64,000 nucleotides of DNA from contig JAJPHV010000045.1 in assembly GCA_021325095.1 (NCBI GenBank), positions 1-64,000 on the forward strand. The letters run 5' to 3'. A program made the position numbers and the translations under genes. The notes under the pieces were generated by a model. That model was not told the origin of the DNA, searched no databases, and worked only from the letters and a program-made list of their open reading frames with translations. The stretch is from Chloroflexota bacterium (GTDB lineage Bacteria > Chloroflexota > Anaerolineae > Aggregatilineales > UBA2796). Numbering within the stretch: position 1 is the stretch's first letter; the number at the start of each line of letters is the position of its first letter. This document shows positions 17,215 through 25,850 of this stretch, in pieces.

Positions 17215-18144
17215 ATGGTCGATGTCGTCTCATTAGGCGAAATGTTGATCGACATGGTATCCACACAGCGGAACGTGACGCTGTACGACGCGCCGTGCTT
17301 TGAACCGAAGCCCGGTGGCGCGCCCGCCAACCTTGCCGTCGGCGTGCAGCGACTCGGCAAGCAGGCGGCCTTCATTGGCAAGCTGGGCCGTGACGAATTC
17401 GGCCAGGGCCTGCGGCGTCTGCTGGAACAGGAGGGCGTCGATACGCGCAACGTGCTCGACGATCCCGAACGTCCCACAACGCTGGCCTTTGTCTCGCTCT
17501 CGGATAAGGGCGATCCGCACTTCGCCATTTTTGCCGCCGCTTCCGCGAACCTGGCGCCTGCCGACCTGAATGTCGATCTGATCCGAAGCGCGAAGATTTT
17601 CCACTTCAGTTCGGTGTCGCTCTCGGCAGAGCCGTCACGCACTGCCACGCTGGAAGCGATCCGAATTGCAAAAGCCAGTGGCGTGCGCGTTTCCTACGAC
17701 GTGAACTGGCGACCTATGCTGTGGCCCGATGTGCAGCAGGCGCGTCAGATCATCATGGAGCCGCTGCCGCAGATCGACATCCTCAAGATGAACGGCGGCG
17801 AGTTGCGCCTGATCACGGGTATCGACGACGTGGAAGAGGCACTGCCAAAACTGGACGTACCTGCATCCGTCGTCTTCGTCACCCTGAGCGAGAAGGGCTG
17901 TATTTACCGCTTCAAGGGCCAGATCTATCGCCAGTCGGTTACACCCGTTGAAGTGGTCGATGCGACAGGCGCGGGTGATGCGTTCATGGCGGTGCTGCTG
18001 GCCGATCTGCCCAGTCCGCTCGAAGAATCGGCACTGGCCCGGCTGGCGCGGCGTGCCTGTGAAGCGGGGAAGATCGCCACGACCCGGCGTGGGGCGATCC
18101 CGGCGCTGCCCTATGCCAGCGACCTGGCGGCTTTTCCGGTATAA
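17215..18144 (+). CDS. PfkB-family carbohydrate kinase (fructokinase-like)
   Basis: A 309-residue ribokinase-like sugar kinase. It shows the N-terminal GE(M/L)LID strand, the first PfkB signature around GGAPANLAVGVQRLG (residues 38-52), and the second signature VDATGAGDAFMAVL near residue 250, whose Asp is the catalytic base and whose GAGD forms the anion hole. The overall pattern is closest to bacterial fructokinases, but 2-keto-3-deoxygluconate kinases look similar. The nearby dehydratase/RraA pair about 10 kb away would make a sugar-acid role attractive but is not proof. The adjacent lactonase-type hydrolase may belong to the same pathway. Confidence 0.85.
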   Translation: MVDVVSLGEMLIDMVSTQRNVTLYDAPCFEPKPGGAPANLAVGVQRLGKQAAFIGKLGRDEFGQGLRRLLEQEGVDTRNVLDDPERPTTLAFVSLSDKGDPHFAIFAAASANLAPADLNVDLIRSAKIFHFSSVSLSAEPSRTATLEAIRIAKASGVRVSYDVNWRPMLWPDVQQARQIIMEPLPQIDILKMNGGELRLITGIDDVEEALPKLDVPASVVFVTLSEKGCIYRFKGQIYRQSVTPVEVVDATGAGDAFMAVLLADLPSPLEESALARLARRACEAGKIATTRRGAIPALPYASDLAAFPV

Positions 18145-18381
18145 AGACTGTCAGACGCACTCAGGCTGAACAGGGCCATAACCGAACGTGTCCAGACAAG
18201 CCTAGCTTGAAACGCCCGGTTACGGTAGCTGAAGATTTCATGAAAATTCTGCAAATCTTGTACCAAAATTGCAACGGATAGGGTATCGTGCTCGTCATCC
18301 GACGATGGACTGGCACAGCTTTAGAACCCATTTGTCACCGCAATTTTACGGCTGAATGTGACAATGCAACGTGGCATCCGC

Positions 18382-18403
18382 GAGCCTGATCCGTTTCAGG
18401 CTC
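18382..18403 (+). promoter_or_regulatory. Hairpin in the kamA leader, possible attenuator
   Basis: GAGCCTGA (18382-18389) pairs perfectly with TCAGGCTC (18396-18403) around a 6-base loop, followed by a T-rich stretch. It sits 36 bases before the preferred start codon. It could end or pause transcription, or, if translation began at GTG 18358, it would lie in coding sequence. The rest of the 18145-18438 gap shows no recognised riboswitch. Confidence 0.45.
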
Positions 18404-18438
18404 CTTTGTTGTCTTGTGAAGGAGACACACAACAGCAA

Positions 18439-19851
18439 ATGGTCGCAATTGTGAGAGAAAACAAGGAGATGGCACTCGTCGCTTGCGACGAGCCTCCCGG
18501 TACCAACCGCCGTCCGGAGGTGGCCCAGAGCGCAACCCCTCGCGCTGCGGTGTGGGCCGATGTACCGGATGGCGATTGGAATAGCTGGCGCTGGCAGTTG
18601 AGCCACCGCCTCAATTCCCTCGAAGAACTCTCCACGATTATTCACCTGACCCCGGACGAAATCACAGGCATCGCGGCCAAGGATCGCTTTCGGCTCGACA
18701 TTACGCCGTACTTCGCCAGCCTGATCGATCCTGACGATCCGAACTGCCCGATACGCAGGCAGGTCATCCCTACGGCGCGTGAACTGGACGGCTTCGATTC
18801 GATGATGGCCGACTCGCTGGCCGAAGATGCGCACAGCCCCGTCCCCGGCCTGGTGCACCGCTATCCAGATCGCGTGCTGATGCTCGTTACGACGCAGTGC
18901 GCCAGCTATTGCCGTTACTGCACCCGCGCCCGCATCGTCGGTGACCCCGGCGCGCAGTTCGCCCGGACGGACTACGACCACCAGATTGATTACATCGCCA
19001 GCCACCCGGAAATCCGTGACGTATTGTTGAGCGGTGGCGACCCGCTGGTGCTGCCCCAAAAGCTGCTGGAACACATTTTGCAGCGTCTGCGGGCAATTGA
19101 ACACCTGGAGATCATCCGCATTGGCAGCCGTGTCCCGGTCTTCATGCCGCAGCGCATTGACGAAAGCCTGGTCAATATGCTCAGGCAGTTCCACCCGCTG
19201 TGGATGAATATCCACTTCAACCACGCGAAGGAGATCACGCCCGAAGTGTCGCGTGCGCTGGCGATGCTGGCCGACGCAGGTATTCCGCTGGGCGCGCAGA
19301 CGGTGCTGCTGGCGGGGATCAACGACTGCCCGAACGTGATGAAAGACCTGGTGCACAAGCTGGTCAAGAACCGGGTGCGCCCGTACTACCTGTACCAGTG
19401 CGACCTGGTGGAAGGCGCGGGGCACTTCCGCACGCCGATCAGCAAGGGCATCGAGATCATGGAAGCGCTGCGCGGCCATACCTCCGGCTACGCCATCCCA
19501 ACCTACGTGGTTGATGCGCCCGGCGGCGGCGGCAAAATCCCGGTTGGCCCGCAGTATCTGATCAGCCAGACGCCCGGCAAGGCGGTGCTGCGCAACTACG
19601 AGGGCTTCATCACCACCTACACTGAACCGGACACGTACACGAAGCACGACCCGACCACCTGTCCAAGCTGCCAGAAACACGCCAGCGCGGAAAGGGGTCA
19701 GCAGGGCGTGGCCGGACTGCTGCAAGGCAATGCCATGACCATCGAGCCAGCGGGGTTCCACGAAACGCACCTGCGGGGCCGCCCGGAAGATGGCGACGTG
19801 ATCGGCGTTAATGCCATCGGGTTTGTCCACAAGCACGCCGAACACCACTGA
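18439..19851 (+). CDS. kamA: Lysine 2,3-aminomutase-family radical SAM enzyme (KamA)
   Basis: A radical SAM and PLP enzyme of 470 residues from ATG 18439. The iron-sulfur motif CASYCRYC (CxxxCxxC), the GGDPL SAM-binding segment, an Asp in YQCDLVEGAGHF, an Asp in YVVDAPGGGGK and the PLP-binding Lys at the end of that motif match the lysine-binding residues of true lysine 2,3-aminomutases, which make L-beta-lysine. The conserved region begins at DWNSWRWQL; the frame runs upstream to GTG 18358, but the leader hairpin at 18382 and an AAGGAG site favour the later ATG. A C-terminal CxxC in TCPSCQ may hold metal. An ATP-grasp ligase follows; no beta-lysine acetyltransferase is present. Confidence 0.88.
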   Translation: MVAIVRENKEMALVACDEPPGTNRRPEVAQSATPRAAVWADVPDGDWNSWRWQLSHRLNSLEELSTIIHLTPDEITGIAAKDRFRLDITPYFASLIDPDDPNCPIRRQVIPTARELDGFDSMMADSLAEDAHSPVPGLVHRYPDRVLMLVTTQCASYCRYCTRARIVGDPGAQFARTDYDHQIDYIASHPEIRDVLLSGGDPLVLPQKLLEHILQRLRAIEHLEIIRIGSRVPVFMPQRIDESLVNMLRQFHPLWMNIHFNHAKEITPEVSRALAMLADAGIPLGAQTVLLAGINDCPNVMKDLVHKLVKNRVRPYYLYQCDLVEGAGHFRTPISKGIEIMEALRGHTSGYAIPTYVVDAPGGGGKIPVGPQYLISQTPGKAVLRNYEGFITTYTEPDTYTKHDPTTCPSCQKHASAERGQQGVAGLLQGNAMTIEPAGFHETHLRGRPEDGDVIGVNAIGFVHKHAEHH

Positions 19852-19888
19852 TTCGCTCGCTTGATCCGCTCGCTTACCTTGTCCTCTG

Positions 19889-19914
19889 CCCCCTCTCCGA
19901 ATTTTGAGAGGGGG
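19889..19914. repeat. REP-like palindrome copy 3
   Basis: CCCCCTCTC and GAGAGGGGG flank a short AT-rich loop, in the 77-base gap between kamA and the ligase gene, just before the ligase ribosome site. Confidence 0.6.
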
Positions 19915-19928
19915 AATGGAAGGAAGTT

Positions 19929-20960
19929 ATGTACCACGTTGCCATTCTTGCTAACCTGAAGAAGAACGCGCCCAGGCGGCCCGGCCAGCCCAAAGACGCC
20001 TGGGCCGATCTCGATTCCGAACACACCATCGAGGCTCTGGCCGACGTGCTGCGGCAGACAGGACACCGGGTCACGTTTATCGAAGCCAACGCCGATCTGC
20101 CTGATAAATTGCGCGAGGTCAGGCCCGACATCTGCTTCAACATTGCGGAGGGGCATCACGGCGACAGCCGCGAGGCGCAGGTTCCCGCGCTGCTCGAACT
20201 GCTGCAAATCCCGTACACTGGGTCGCGCGTGCTCACCTCGGCCATCAGCCTGAACAAGACCGTCACCAAGCGTATCTGGAAGTCGTTCGGGCTGCGCACC
20301 GCGCCGTTCCAGGAATTCAGCCACCCCGATGAACCCCTGGCGCCCGATCTGAACTTCCCGCTGTTCGTCAAGCCCGCCCGCGAAGGGACGGGCATCGGCG
20401 TGGGGGCCAGTTCGGTGGTACGCAACGAGCACGATCTGCGCGCGCAGGCGGCCCACGTCATCCGCACTTACGAGCAGCCTGCGCTGGTCGAGCGCTTCCT
20501 GGCGGGCCGCGAACTGACCGTCGGCGTGATCGGCAACCCGCCCAACCAGTACGTCTTTCCGCCCATCGAAGTCTCGATCAACGGCGACGGCGGCATTTAT
20601 GGCTTTTACGCCAAGTCGGAAAATGTCGATGCCTTTAGCTGGAGGATGCCCACGCTTGAACCGGCGTTCCTGGCGAAACTGCAAAAGCTGGTGCTGGATG
20701 CGCACAACGCCATCGGCGCGCTGGATGTGAGCCGTGTTGACGTTCGCTGCGATGAGGACGATGTGCCCTACCTGTTGGAGATCAATACGCTGCCCGGACT
20801 GTCGCCGGGTTTCAGCGATCTGGCAATCGCCGCCGACGCCATCGGGATGGGCTACCCCTGGTTGGTCACGACCATCCTGAACCTGGCCTGCCAGCGCTTC
20901 GGACTGCCCGCACCCGAACCCGTGATCCCCACGAGCGAGGCGATTCAGGCTGCGAAGTGA
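19929..20960 (+). CDS. D-alanine-D-alanine ligase-like ATP-grasp enzyme
   Basis: A 343-residue ATP-grasp ligase. Visible features are the nucleotide-binding strand KPAREGTGIGVG, the ELTVGVIG segment and the metal-binding end DVRCDED then LLEINTLPGLSP (about residues 270-300), as in Ddl enzymes. The N-terminal AEGHHGDSREAQ segment corresponds to the Ddl substrate loop but differs from the canonical EGxxGE form. Position directly after kamA suggests it may join beta-lysine or another amino acid rather than, or as well as, D-Ala; many genomes carry such ligases outside the mur cluster. ATG 19929 follows GGAAGGAAG. The family is clear; the substrate is open. Confidence 0.8.
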   Translation: MYHVAILANLKKNAPRRPGQPKDAWADLDSEHTIEALADVLRQTGHRVTFIEANADLPDKLREVRPDICFNIAEGHHGDSREAQVPALLELLQIPYTGSRVLTSAISLNKTVTKRIWKSFGLRTAPFQEFSHPDEPLAPDLNFPLFVKPAREGTGIGVGASSVVRNEHDLRAQAAHVIRTYEQPALVERFLAGRELTVGVIGNPPNQYVFPPIEVSINGDGGIYGFYAKSENVDAFSWRMPTLEPAFLAKLQKLVLDAHNAIGALDVSRVDVRCDEDDVPYLLEINTLPGLSPGFSDLAIAADAIGMGYPWLVTTILNLACQRFGLPAPEPVIPTSEAIQAAK

Positions 20961-20971
20961 CCGAAGACTCC

Positions 20972-22342
20972 TTACCCACGCCTGGTCGGGGTGGCTTTGC
21001 CCTTCGGCCCGACGGCGGTGGGGGCTTCGGTAGCAGCTTGTGTGGGGGCGGGGGTCTCGATCTGCACGCCGGCGCTGGCTCCGCACTGGCGCAGCGCGTT
21101 CTCGAATGCGGCCTGATCCTTCGGATCAGTTGCCAGGGCGAAACCCGCCTGCAAGACGCGGATGGCACTGCCGCACTGGTTGCTTGAGTAGTAGGACAGC
21201 CCCGCGTTCAGGTAGTCGTCAGGATTCTTGGAACCCTGAGTCACAAGCTCCTGGAACATCTCCGCTGCCTGCCGGTAGTTCTGGTCACGGAAAAACAGGA
21301 TTCCGAGCAGCCGGATGCAGCGCGGCTGGTTGGGGTCGAGATCGTGGCAGGTACCGACGTAAGTGCGCGCTTTGTTGGGATCGCCGCGATTAAAGTAAAT
21401 GTAGCCCATCCGGTATTGCAGCAGCGGGTCTTGCTTGTCGCGCTCAATCGCTTTCGTCACCAGTTCAATGGCCCGGTCCGTCTGGTTCCTGTTCATGTAG
21501 ATCAGACTGAGCTGCGAGGCGACGTAGCCCAGCGGGATCGTCAGGTCGGGCGGGTCGCTGATTCCCACGCGCCACGCTTCTTCGTATTCATGGATGGCGT
21601 CGTCGCCATTATTGGAGGTATTGGTCAGGATCAGCGCTTTGACATAATGCGCGTGAACCAACGCGGCACGTTTAACCGGGCTGGCCGCTTTGGCCGCCTC
21701 GATAGCCTGATCGACCAGCTTGAGCGCTTCGTCTTCCTTTTGGAGGTCGTGGTAAACTTCGGCCATGACGGCCAGCACCATCGGGTTCTTGTCGTCCAGG
21801 TCTTTGGCGCGCAGCGCGTAGGGTAGTGCAGCGCGCGCTTTCCCGCTCCAATCCAGCACCATCGCCTGCGTGATCCAGCCTTCGGCGGATTCGGGGTTGG
21901 CGTTGATAGCCGACTGCCCGGCTTTTGAGGCGTCGTCCAGCAAGGGTTGGGTCGCATCGCCTGCATAGGCGCCGCGCAGGATGATTAACTGGGCCAGCGT
22001 GGCGTGGATGTCAGGATCGTTCGGGAAGACTTCGGCCAGGCCGCGATACGCTTCGATAGCACTGTTCATCTGCCCGGCTTCGAGGGCATTGCGCAGTCGC
22101 TCCGCGTAGCCGCTCGGCGACAGCGTGGCCGTTGGCGTGGGCGGGTTGATCTGAAAATGGATATTCCCGATGCTTTCTGCGATCTTCGGGCTGATTTCGC
22201 CCCGCATGTTCCAGACGATCAGCAGCGGGATAAGCAGCACCGGCACGGTGATGTACAGCCACAGCCAGCGCAGATTGATCAGGCTGCCGCAGCCGCGCCG
22301 AGTGCCCTTTGCTGTGTAGCGCCTGGGCGTCCGCAGGTACAT
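20972..22342 (-). CDS. Membrane-anchored TPR protein
   Basis: A 456-residue protein with one membrane helix (about residues 26-46), a short linker, and about nine TPR-like helical pairs up to residue 425, followed by a Thr/Pro/Ala-rich low-complexity tail. It lies 3 bases downstream of another TPR membrane protein of the same design, so the two are co-transcribed and probably partner. TPR arrays bind peptides or proteins; no enzyme domain is visible. Function unknown. Confidence 0.7.
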   Translation of the reverse strand: MYLRTPRRYTAKGTRRGCGSLINLRWLWLYITVPVLLIPLLIVWNMRGEISPKIAESIGNIHFQINPPTPTATLSPSGYAERLRNALEAGQMNSAIEAYRGLAEVFPNDPDIHATLAQLIILRGAYAGDATQPLLDDASKAGQSAINANPESAEGWITQAMVLDWSGKARAALPYALRAKDLDDKNPMVLAVMAEVYHDLQKEDEALKLVDQAIEAAKAASPVKRAALVHAHYVKALILTNTSNNGDDAIHEYEEAWRVGISDPPDLTIPLGYVASQLSLIYMNRNQTDRAIELVTKAIERDKQDPLLQYRMGYIYFNRGDPNKARTYVGTCHDLDPNQPRCIRLLGILFFRDQNYRQAAEMFQELVTQGSKNPDDYLNAGLSYYSSNQCGSAIRVLQAGFALATDPKDQAAFENALRQCGASAGVQIETPAPTQAATEAPTAVGPKGKATPTRRG

Positions 22343-22345
22343 GGC

Positions 22346-23638
22346 TTACTGGATCGGTTCTGGTCTCGGTGTGGGCGTCGGGATCGGTGTAGGCGTCTTG
22401 TACAGGCCCTGGTAAGCTGTCGCGCATTTGTTGATGCCGATGTTGGTCTTTTCGATGGCATTCTTATCGTGCGTCCAGCTTAACAGGTCGGTGAAAATCG
22501 GATAAGCCTCGTCGCACTTATCCAGCAGGAAGAAAGCCAACCCGCGCAGGTAATAGCATTCCACAAGCCGGTTGTCGGGCGGGATGTTCTGTTCCTGTTC
22601 CTGCTTGGCACAGATTTCAAATTCTGTGATGGCGTCCTCGTAATCACGGCGCGTGTACAGCAACTGCCCAAGCCACTTGTGTGCAGCGGTGTAGTCGTTG
22701 TCGAGCGTGACCGCCGTCTGGCAGTTGTCGCGGGCGCGATCCGTCTCGCCCATGCGGTAATACGTCTCGCACAGGCGGGTGTAGGCCTTGACGCTGCGGC
22801 TGTTCATCGACAACACCCGGTTGTATGCGGTAATAGCGACCTCATACTTGTTGCGGCTGACAGCAAAATAGGCCAGCTCGAAATACGGGAACTCCAGACG
22901 CGGGTTGATTTCGACGGCTTTCTTAAACTCTTCCATCGCCGCATCAAACAGACCCTTGTACCAGAGCGCGTAAGCATACTGCCGGTGTGCATCGATGCTC
23001 TTGTCGTTGGCATCGACGGCCTTCTTGCCCTCGTCCAGCGCGGCATCCATACGGTTCAACATGGCGTAGGCAGCGGACAGGTTGGCGTGCGCGTCGGCGT
23101 CGTTCGGATTCAGGTCGGTGGCGCGCAGACACAACCGCACCGCATCTTCGTACTTGCCTGCGGAGAGTTGCGCGAAGCAACTGATGGTCAGGGCACGGTA
23201 ATTGTTGGGGCTGGCCTCGAGCGCTTTGCTGGCCCACTGCACGGCCTCGGCAATATCCCCCGCCTCCACCCGCCGATCCGAATAGCTGTGATAGATCAGC
23301 ATCCGGGCCAGTTCGTAGAGGATGTCCACGTTGGCAGGATTCTGCTTGGCAGCCTCCCGATAGTTCTTGATAGCCGTATCCAGGTCACCGCGCCAGAAGG
23401 CCCGCTCGGCGGTCTGCGCGTACCAGATGGCCGGAGGCGTGGCCGTTGCCGATGTACCGATCATCGCCAACACTCTGGGCTGGATGTTGTTGAACTGCCA
23501 GACGATCAGGCCCATGAAGCCCATTGCCACGAGCCAGAGACCGATCTTCCAGGGTTGTAAGCCGCGCCGTCGTCGCCCGAACATGCTTCCGTCGGCCAGG
23601 ACCGAGCGATCCCGGCGGATACGCAAGTCGCTGGACAT
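22346..23638 (-). CDS. Membrane-anchored TPR protein
   Basis: A 430-residue protein starting at ATG 23638, which has a GGGAG site; the open frame runs 65 codons further upstream through sequence that looks non-coding. It has an Arg-rich cytoplasmic start, a membrane helix at about residues 30-50, then about eight TPR repeats with typical spacing, and a Thr/Pro-rich tail ending in PTPTPRPEP. It is first in a two-gene unit with the TPR gene at 20972. Unknown function; scaffold for protein assembly is the safest guess. Confidence 0.7.
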   Translation of the reverse strand: MSSDLRIRRDRSVLADGSMFGRRRRGLQPWKIGLWLVAMGFMGLIVWQFNNIQPRVLAMIGTSATATPPAIWYAQTAERAFWRGDLDTAIKNYREAAKQNPANVDILYELARMLIYHSYSDRRVEAGDIAEAVQWASKALEASPNNYRALTISCFAQLSAGKYEDAVRLCLRATDLNPNDADAHANLSAAYAMLNRMDAALDEGKKAVDANDKSIDAHRQYAYALWYKGLFDAAMEEFKKAVEINPRLEFPYFELAYFAVSRNKYEVAITAYNRVLSMNSRSVKAYTRLCETYYRMGETDRARDNCQTAVTLDNDYTAAHKWLGQLLYTRRDYEDAITEFEICAKQEQEQNIPPDNRLVECYYLRGLAFFLLDKCDEAYPIFTDLLSWTHDKNAIEKTNIGINKCATAYQGLYKTPTPIPTPTPRPEPIQ

Positions 23639-23878
23639 AATGAACTCCCACGATAGTCGGACGATGCTGCCACCAGAAACACAAAAGCGGCAGAAGCCAC
23701 CCCCTTGCCGAATTATGTTTTGTTGGGCAAGGGCGCGCATCTGACCCCACCAACAAACGCGGTAAGCATACCCGTTGGCGCGTTCAACGTCAAGTTGCGC
23801 CTGGCGCAATAGCACCAACGAATAAATGCCCAAACGATAATCCTTATGCGTGGAAAGGGAGGCTCAACCTGTCGGTGT

Positions 23879-23916
23879 CCCCTCTCTGCTTGCGGAGAGG
23901 GGGCAGGGGGTGAGGT
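23879..23916. repeat. REP-like palindrome copy 4
   Basis: CCCCTCTC, a short loop, GGAGAGGGGG and then CAGGGGGTGAGGT. This is one of the fullest copies, including the GTGAGGT tail, and it abuts the stop codon of the EamA gene. The remaining 23639-23878 gap holds nothing else recognised. Confidence 0.65.
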
Positions 23917-24842
23917 CACTTCTTGCGGAAGGCGACGAACGCGAGGCCCAGGATGATCACCGGGAGCGCGACCAGGGCGCTGCCGGTCAGGTGTTCGCCG
24001 CCGAGCATCACACCCAGCGCCAAGGCGATAACCGGGTTGACGAAGGTATAGCTCGTCGCCAGCGTCGGTTGAACTTTCTTGAGCAGGTACATATAGGCTG
24101 TGATCGTCGCCAGTGAGCCGAACGTGGTCAGGTAGGCCAGCGCCAGCAGTGCATGAGGAGTCGGTGTGCCGTTGATCTGCTCGCCCCGCAGCAGCCCCAG
24201 GACAAGCAGCGCCAACCCGCCCGCCAGCATTTCGGCGGCATTTCCCATCGCGCCTTCCGGCATTTCCAGGTGGCGGCTCCACACGGAGCCGAGCGACCAG
24301 CACGCCGCCGCGAAGATGACCAGCGCCACCCCAACCGGGTTGGCCTGCAAGTTACCTTCCAGACTCAACAGCCCGACGCCGAAAATGCCCAACACCACCC
24401 CGATCCACTCCCGGCGCGTTGGTATGTTACGCCACAGGATGCCGAAGAGCATGGCCCACATAGGGGCTGTCGCTGCGAGGGTCGCCGCCAGGCCGGAGGA
24501 AACCGATTGTTCCGCGATGGCAACGCTGCCCATCGCGCCGACGATCAGCAGTCCGCCCACGATGGCAGCACTGCGCCACTGCTTAAAGGTTGGCAGCGCC
24601 GAGCCGCGCAATCGCAGGAAGAGCAGCAGCGAGCCGCCTGCCAGGGTAAACCGAGCGCCCATCATCAGGTAGGGCGGAAAACTTTCCAGGGCAAAGCGGA
24701 TGCCCAGGTAGGTCGTCCCCCAGATGATATATACGGTGAGCAAGGCCAGCCCGATCCAGAACCGCTGGCCGATCTGGATGCCGTGAAATGAAGGCTGCAC
24801 TTCGGGCAGGCTTTGCCCAACCATATCGGTGCGCGTGACCAT
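23916..24842 (-). CDS. EamA/DMT-superfamily transporter
   Basis: A 308-residue protein with ten predicted membrane helices in two EamA repeats; the first repeat begins around IIWGTTYLGIRFALE, a typical start of the YedA/RhaT-like branch. Members export amino acids or other metabolites, or import nucleotide-sugars. ATG 24842 has GGAGG five bases upstream. It is divergently transcribed from an Lrp/AsnC regulator, an arrangement that often means the regulator controls an amino-acid exporter. Substrate unknown. Confidence 0.85.
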   Translation of the reverse strand: MVTRTDMVGQSLPEVQPSFHGIQIGQRFWIGLALLTVYIIWGTTYLGIRFALESFPPYLMMGARFTLAGGSLLLFLRLRGSALPTFKQWRSAAIVGGLLIVGAMGSVAIAEQSVSSGLAATLAATAPMWAMLFGILWRNIPTRREWIGVVLGIFGVGLLSLEGNLQANPVGVALVIFAAACWSLGSVWSRHLEMPEGAMGNAAEMLAGGLALLVLGLLRGEQINGTPTPHALLALAYLTTFGSLATITAYMYLLKKVQPTLATSYTFVNPVIALALGVMLGGEHLTGSALVALPVIILGLAFVAFRKK

Positions 24843-24880
24843 CCCAACCTCCGTATTCGCCGTCCGATCCCAACACCAGC

Positions 24881-24886
24881 ATTATA
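24881..24886 (-). promoter_or_regulatory. Minus-strand -10 element for the EamA gene
   Basis: On the minus strand this is a perfect TATAAT, 39 bases from the EamA start. No convincing -35 lies at the usual distance, so activation by the divergent regulator is possible. Confidence 0.4.
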
Positions 24887-24903
24887 TGATGGAGCAAATC
24901 GGA

Positions 24904-24932
24904 TTGACAGAGACAATCGAAAGCATTATGCT
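24904..24932 (+). promoter_or_regulatory. Sigma70 promoter of the Lrp/AsnC gene
   Basis: Consensus TTGACA (24904-24909), a 17-base spacer and TATGCT (24927-24932). Because the -10 overlaps the in-frame ATG at 24928, that ATG cannot be in the transcript's coding part; the next in-frame ATG, 24967, must be the start. This is the strongest promoter match in the window apart from groESL. Confidence 0.7.
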
Positions 24933-24966
24933 TGAACAAAACGCAAACGTTAACCAAAGACAGGCT

Positions 24967-25443
24967 ATGACTTTACAAAGTGATAGGCAAATGGACGGCG
25001 TAGGCTGGCGGCTGTTGCGGCTGCTGCAAGAAAATGCCCGCCTATCCTTCCGCCAGATCGGGGAAGTGATTGGGCTGACCGCGCCAGCCGTCGCAGAGCG
25101 GGTACGCCGCCTGGAGGACACCGGGATCGTTCAGGGTTATCACGCCGAGATTGACCTGGCAAAAGTGGGACTGCCCATCCTGGCTTTCATCCACCTGACG
25201 ACCAACAGCCAGCAGTCCGCCCGGCTGCGTAAAGCGGTAGCGGACATACCCGAAATTGTCGAATGTCACTGCGTTACAGGCAACGAATCGTATATCCTCA
25301 AGGTGGCCGTGACTTCCGTGCCGCACCTGGAACATCTGCTGCTCGACCTGACGAACTTCGGGGAAGTCCGCACGTCGTTAGTGCTGTCGTCGCAGGTGAA
25401 GCGGCGCATCGTCGATCAGACCATGTTATTCCCGCAGGAATAG
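24967..25443 (+). CDS. Lrp/AsnC-family transcriptional regulator
   Basis: A 158-residue regulator. Residues 10-60 form the AsnC winged helix-turn-helix, with RLLRLLQENARLSFRQIGEV and then LTAPAVAERVRRLEDTGIVQGY as the recognition part. Residues 70-150 are the RAM ligand-binding domain (ECHCVTGNESYILKVAV). The length matches the family. The start at 24967 is set by the promoter described above. It faces the EamA transporter gene and probably senses an amino acid and controls that gene and itself. Confidence 0.88.
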   Translation: MTLQSDRQMDGVGWRLLRLLQENARLSFRQIGEVIGLTAPAVAERVRRLEDTGIVQGYHAEIDLAKVGLPILAFIHLTTNSQQSARLRKAVADIPEIVECHCVTGNESYILKVAVTSVPHLEHLLLDLTNFGEVRTSLVLSSQVKRRIVDQTMLFPQE

Positions 25444-25850
25444 TGCCCGCTCGCAGAGTGGAGGAAGAATTGGCCTCATCCCCCGACTCCTCTCCATTGC
25501 GGTGGTTCACACTCCGACACTTACAGGGGGGCGGGGATGGCTGGGCTGGATTAACCTTGACCGCTCACCGTTCAAGCTCATGATTTTTCCTGTCTACCTC
25601 CATCGGACAAGGAGGAGTGGCAAACGTCCGCCTGGGACGATTCTCCCGATCTGCTTTTTCGGGTTTGTGCTATACTGCGTGCAGACTGAACCTGACCATT
25701 GATAACATTGTGTATAAGTTATAAAGTCAGCAAATTTACTGAAAAATCCGTGAAACAACGCCGTCAAATTCAGAACATGCTGCTACAATAGGGATCGGCA
25801 CTACGTCTCAGGCAGCCGCTTTATTCGCCAGCGCGCAAAGAGAGAGGGAT
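25444..25850. other. Intergenic region with promoter for the Roadblock gene
   Basis: This 407-base gap has a decayed REP-like copy near 25478-25505 and turns AT-rich after 25650. An extended -10 (TGC then TACAAT, 25781-25789) lies about 60 bases before the next gene; TTGATA at 25699 with TATAAA at 25720 is a weaker alternative with short spacing. No coding frame is convincing. Confidence 0.4.

Noticed and set aside
18145..18438. The kamA leader considered as a lysine riboswitch.
   Set aside because: Only a single hairpin is seen; none of the conserved L-box core is recognisable.
18346..19848. A 500-codon open frame antisense to kamA.
   Set aside because: KamA has clear motifs over the same bases; long antisense frames are expected in GC-rich coding sequence, and the product is His/Arg-rich nonsense.
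24829..24966. Upstream in-frame starts for the Lrp/AsnC regulator, including ATG 24928.
   Set aside because: They lie within or before the consensus promoter, and one overlaps the EamA start.
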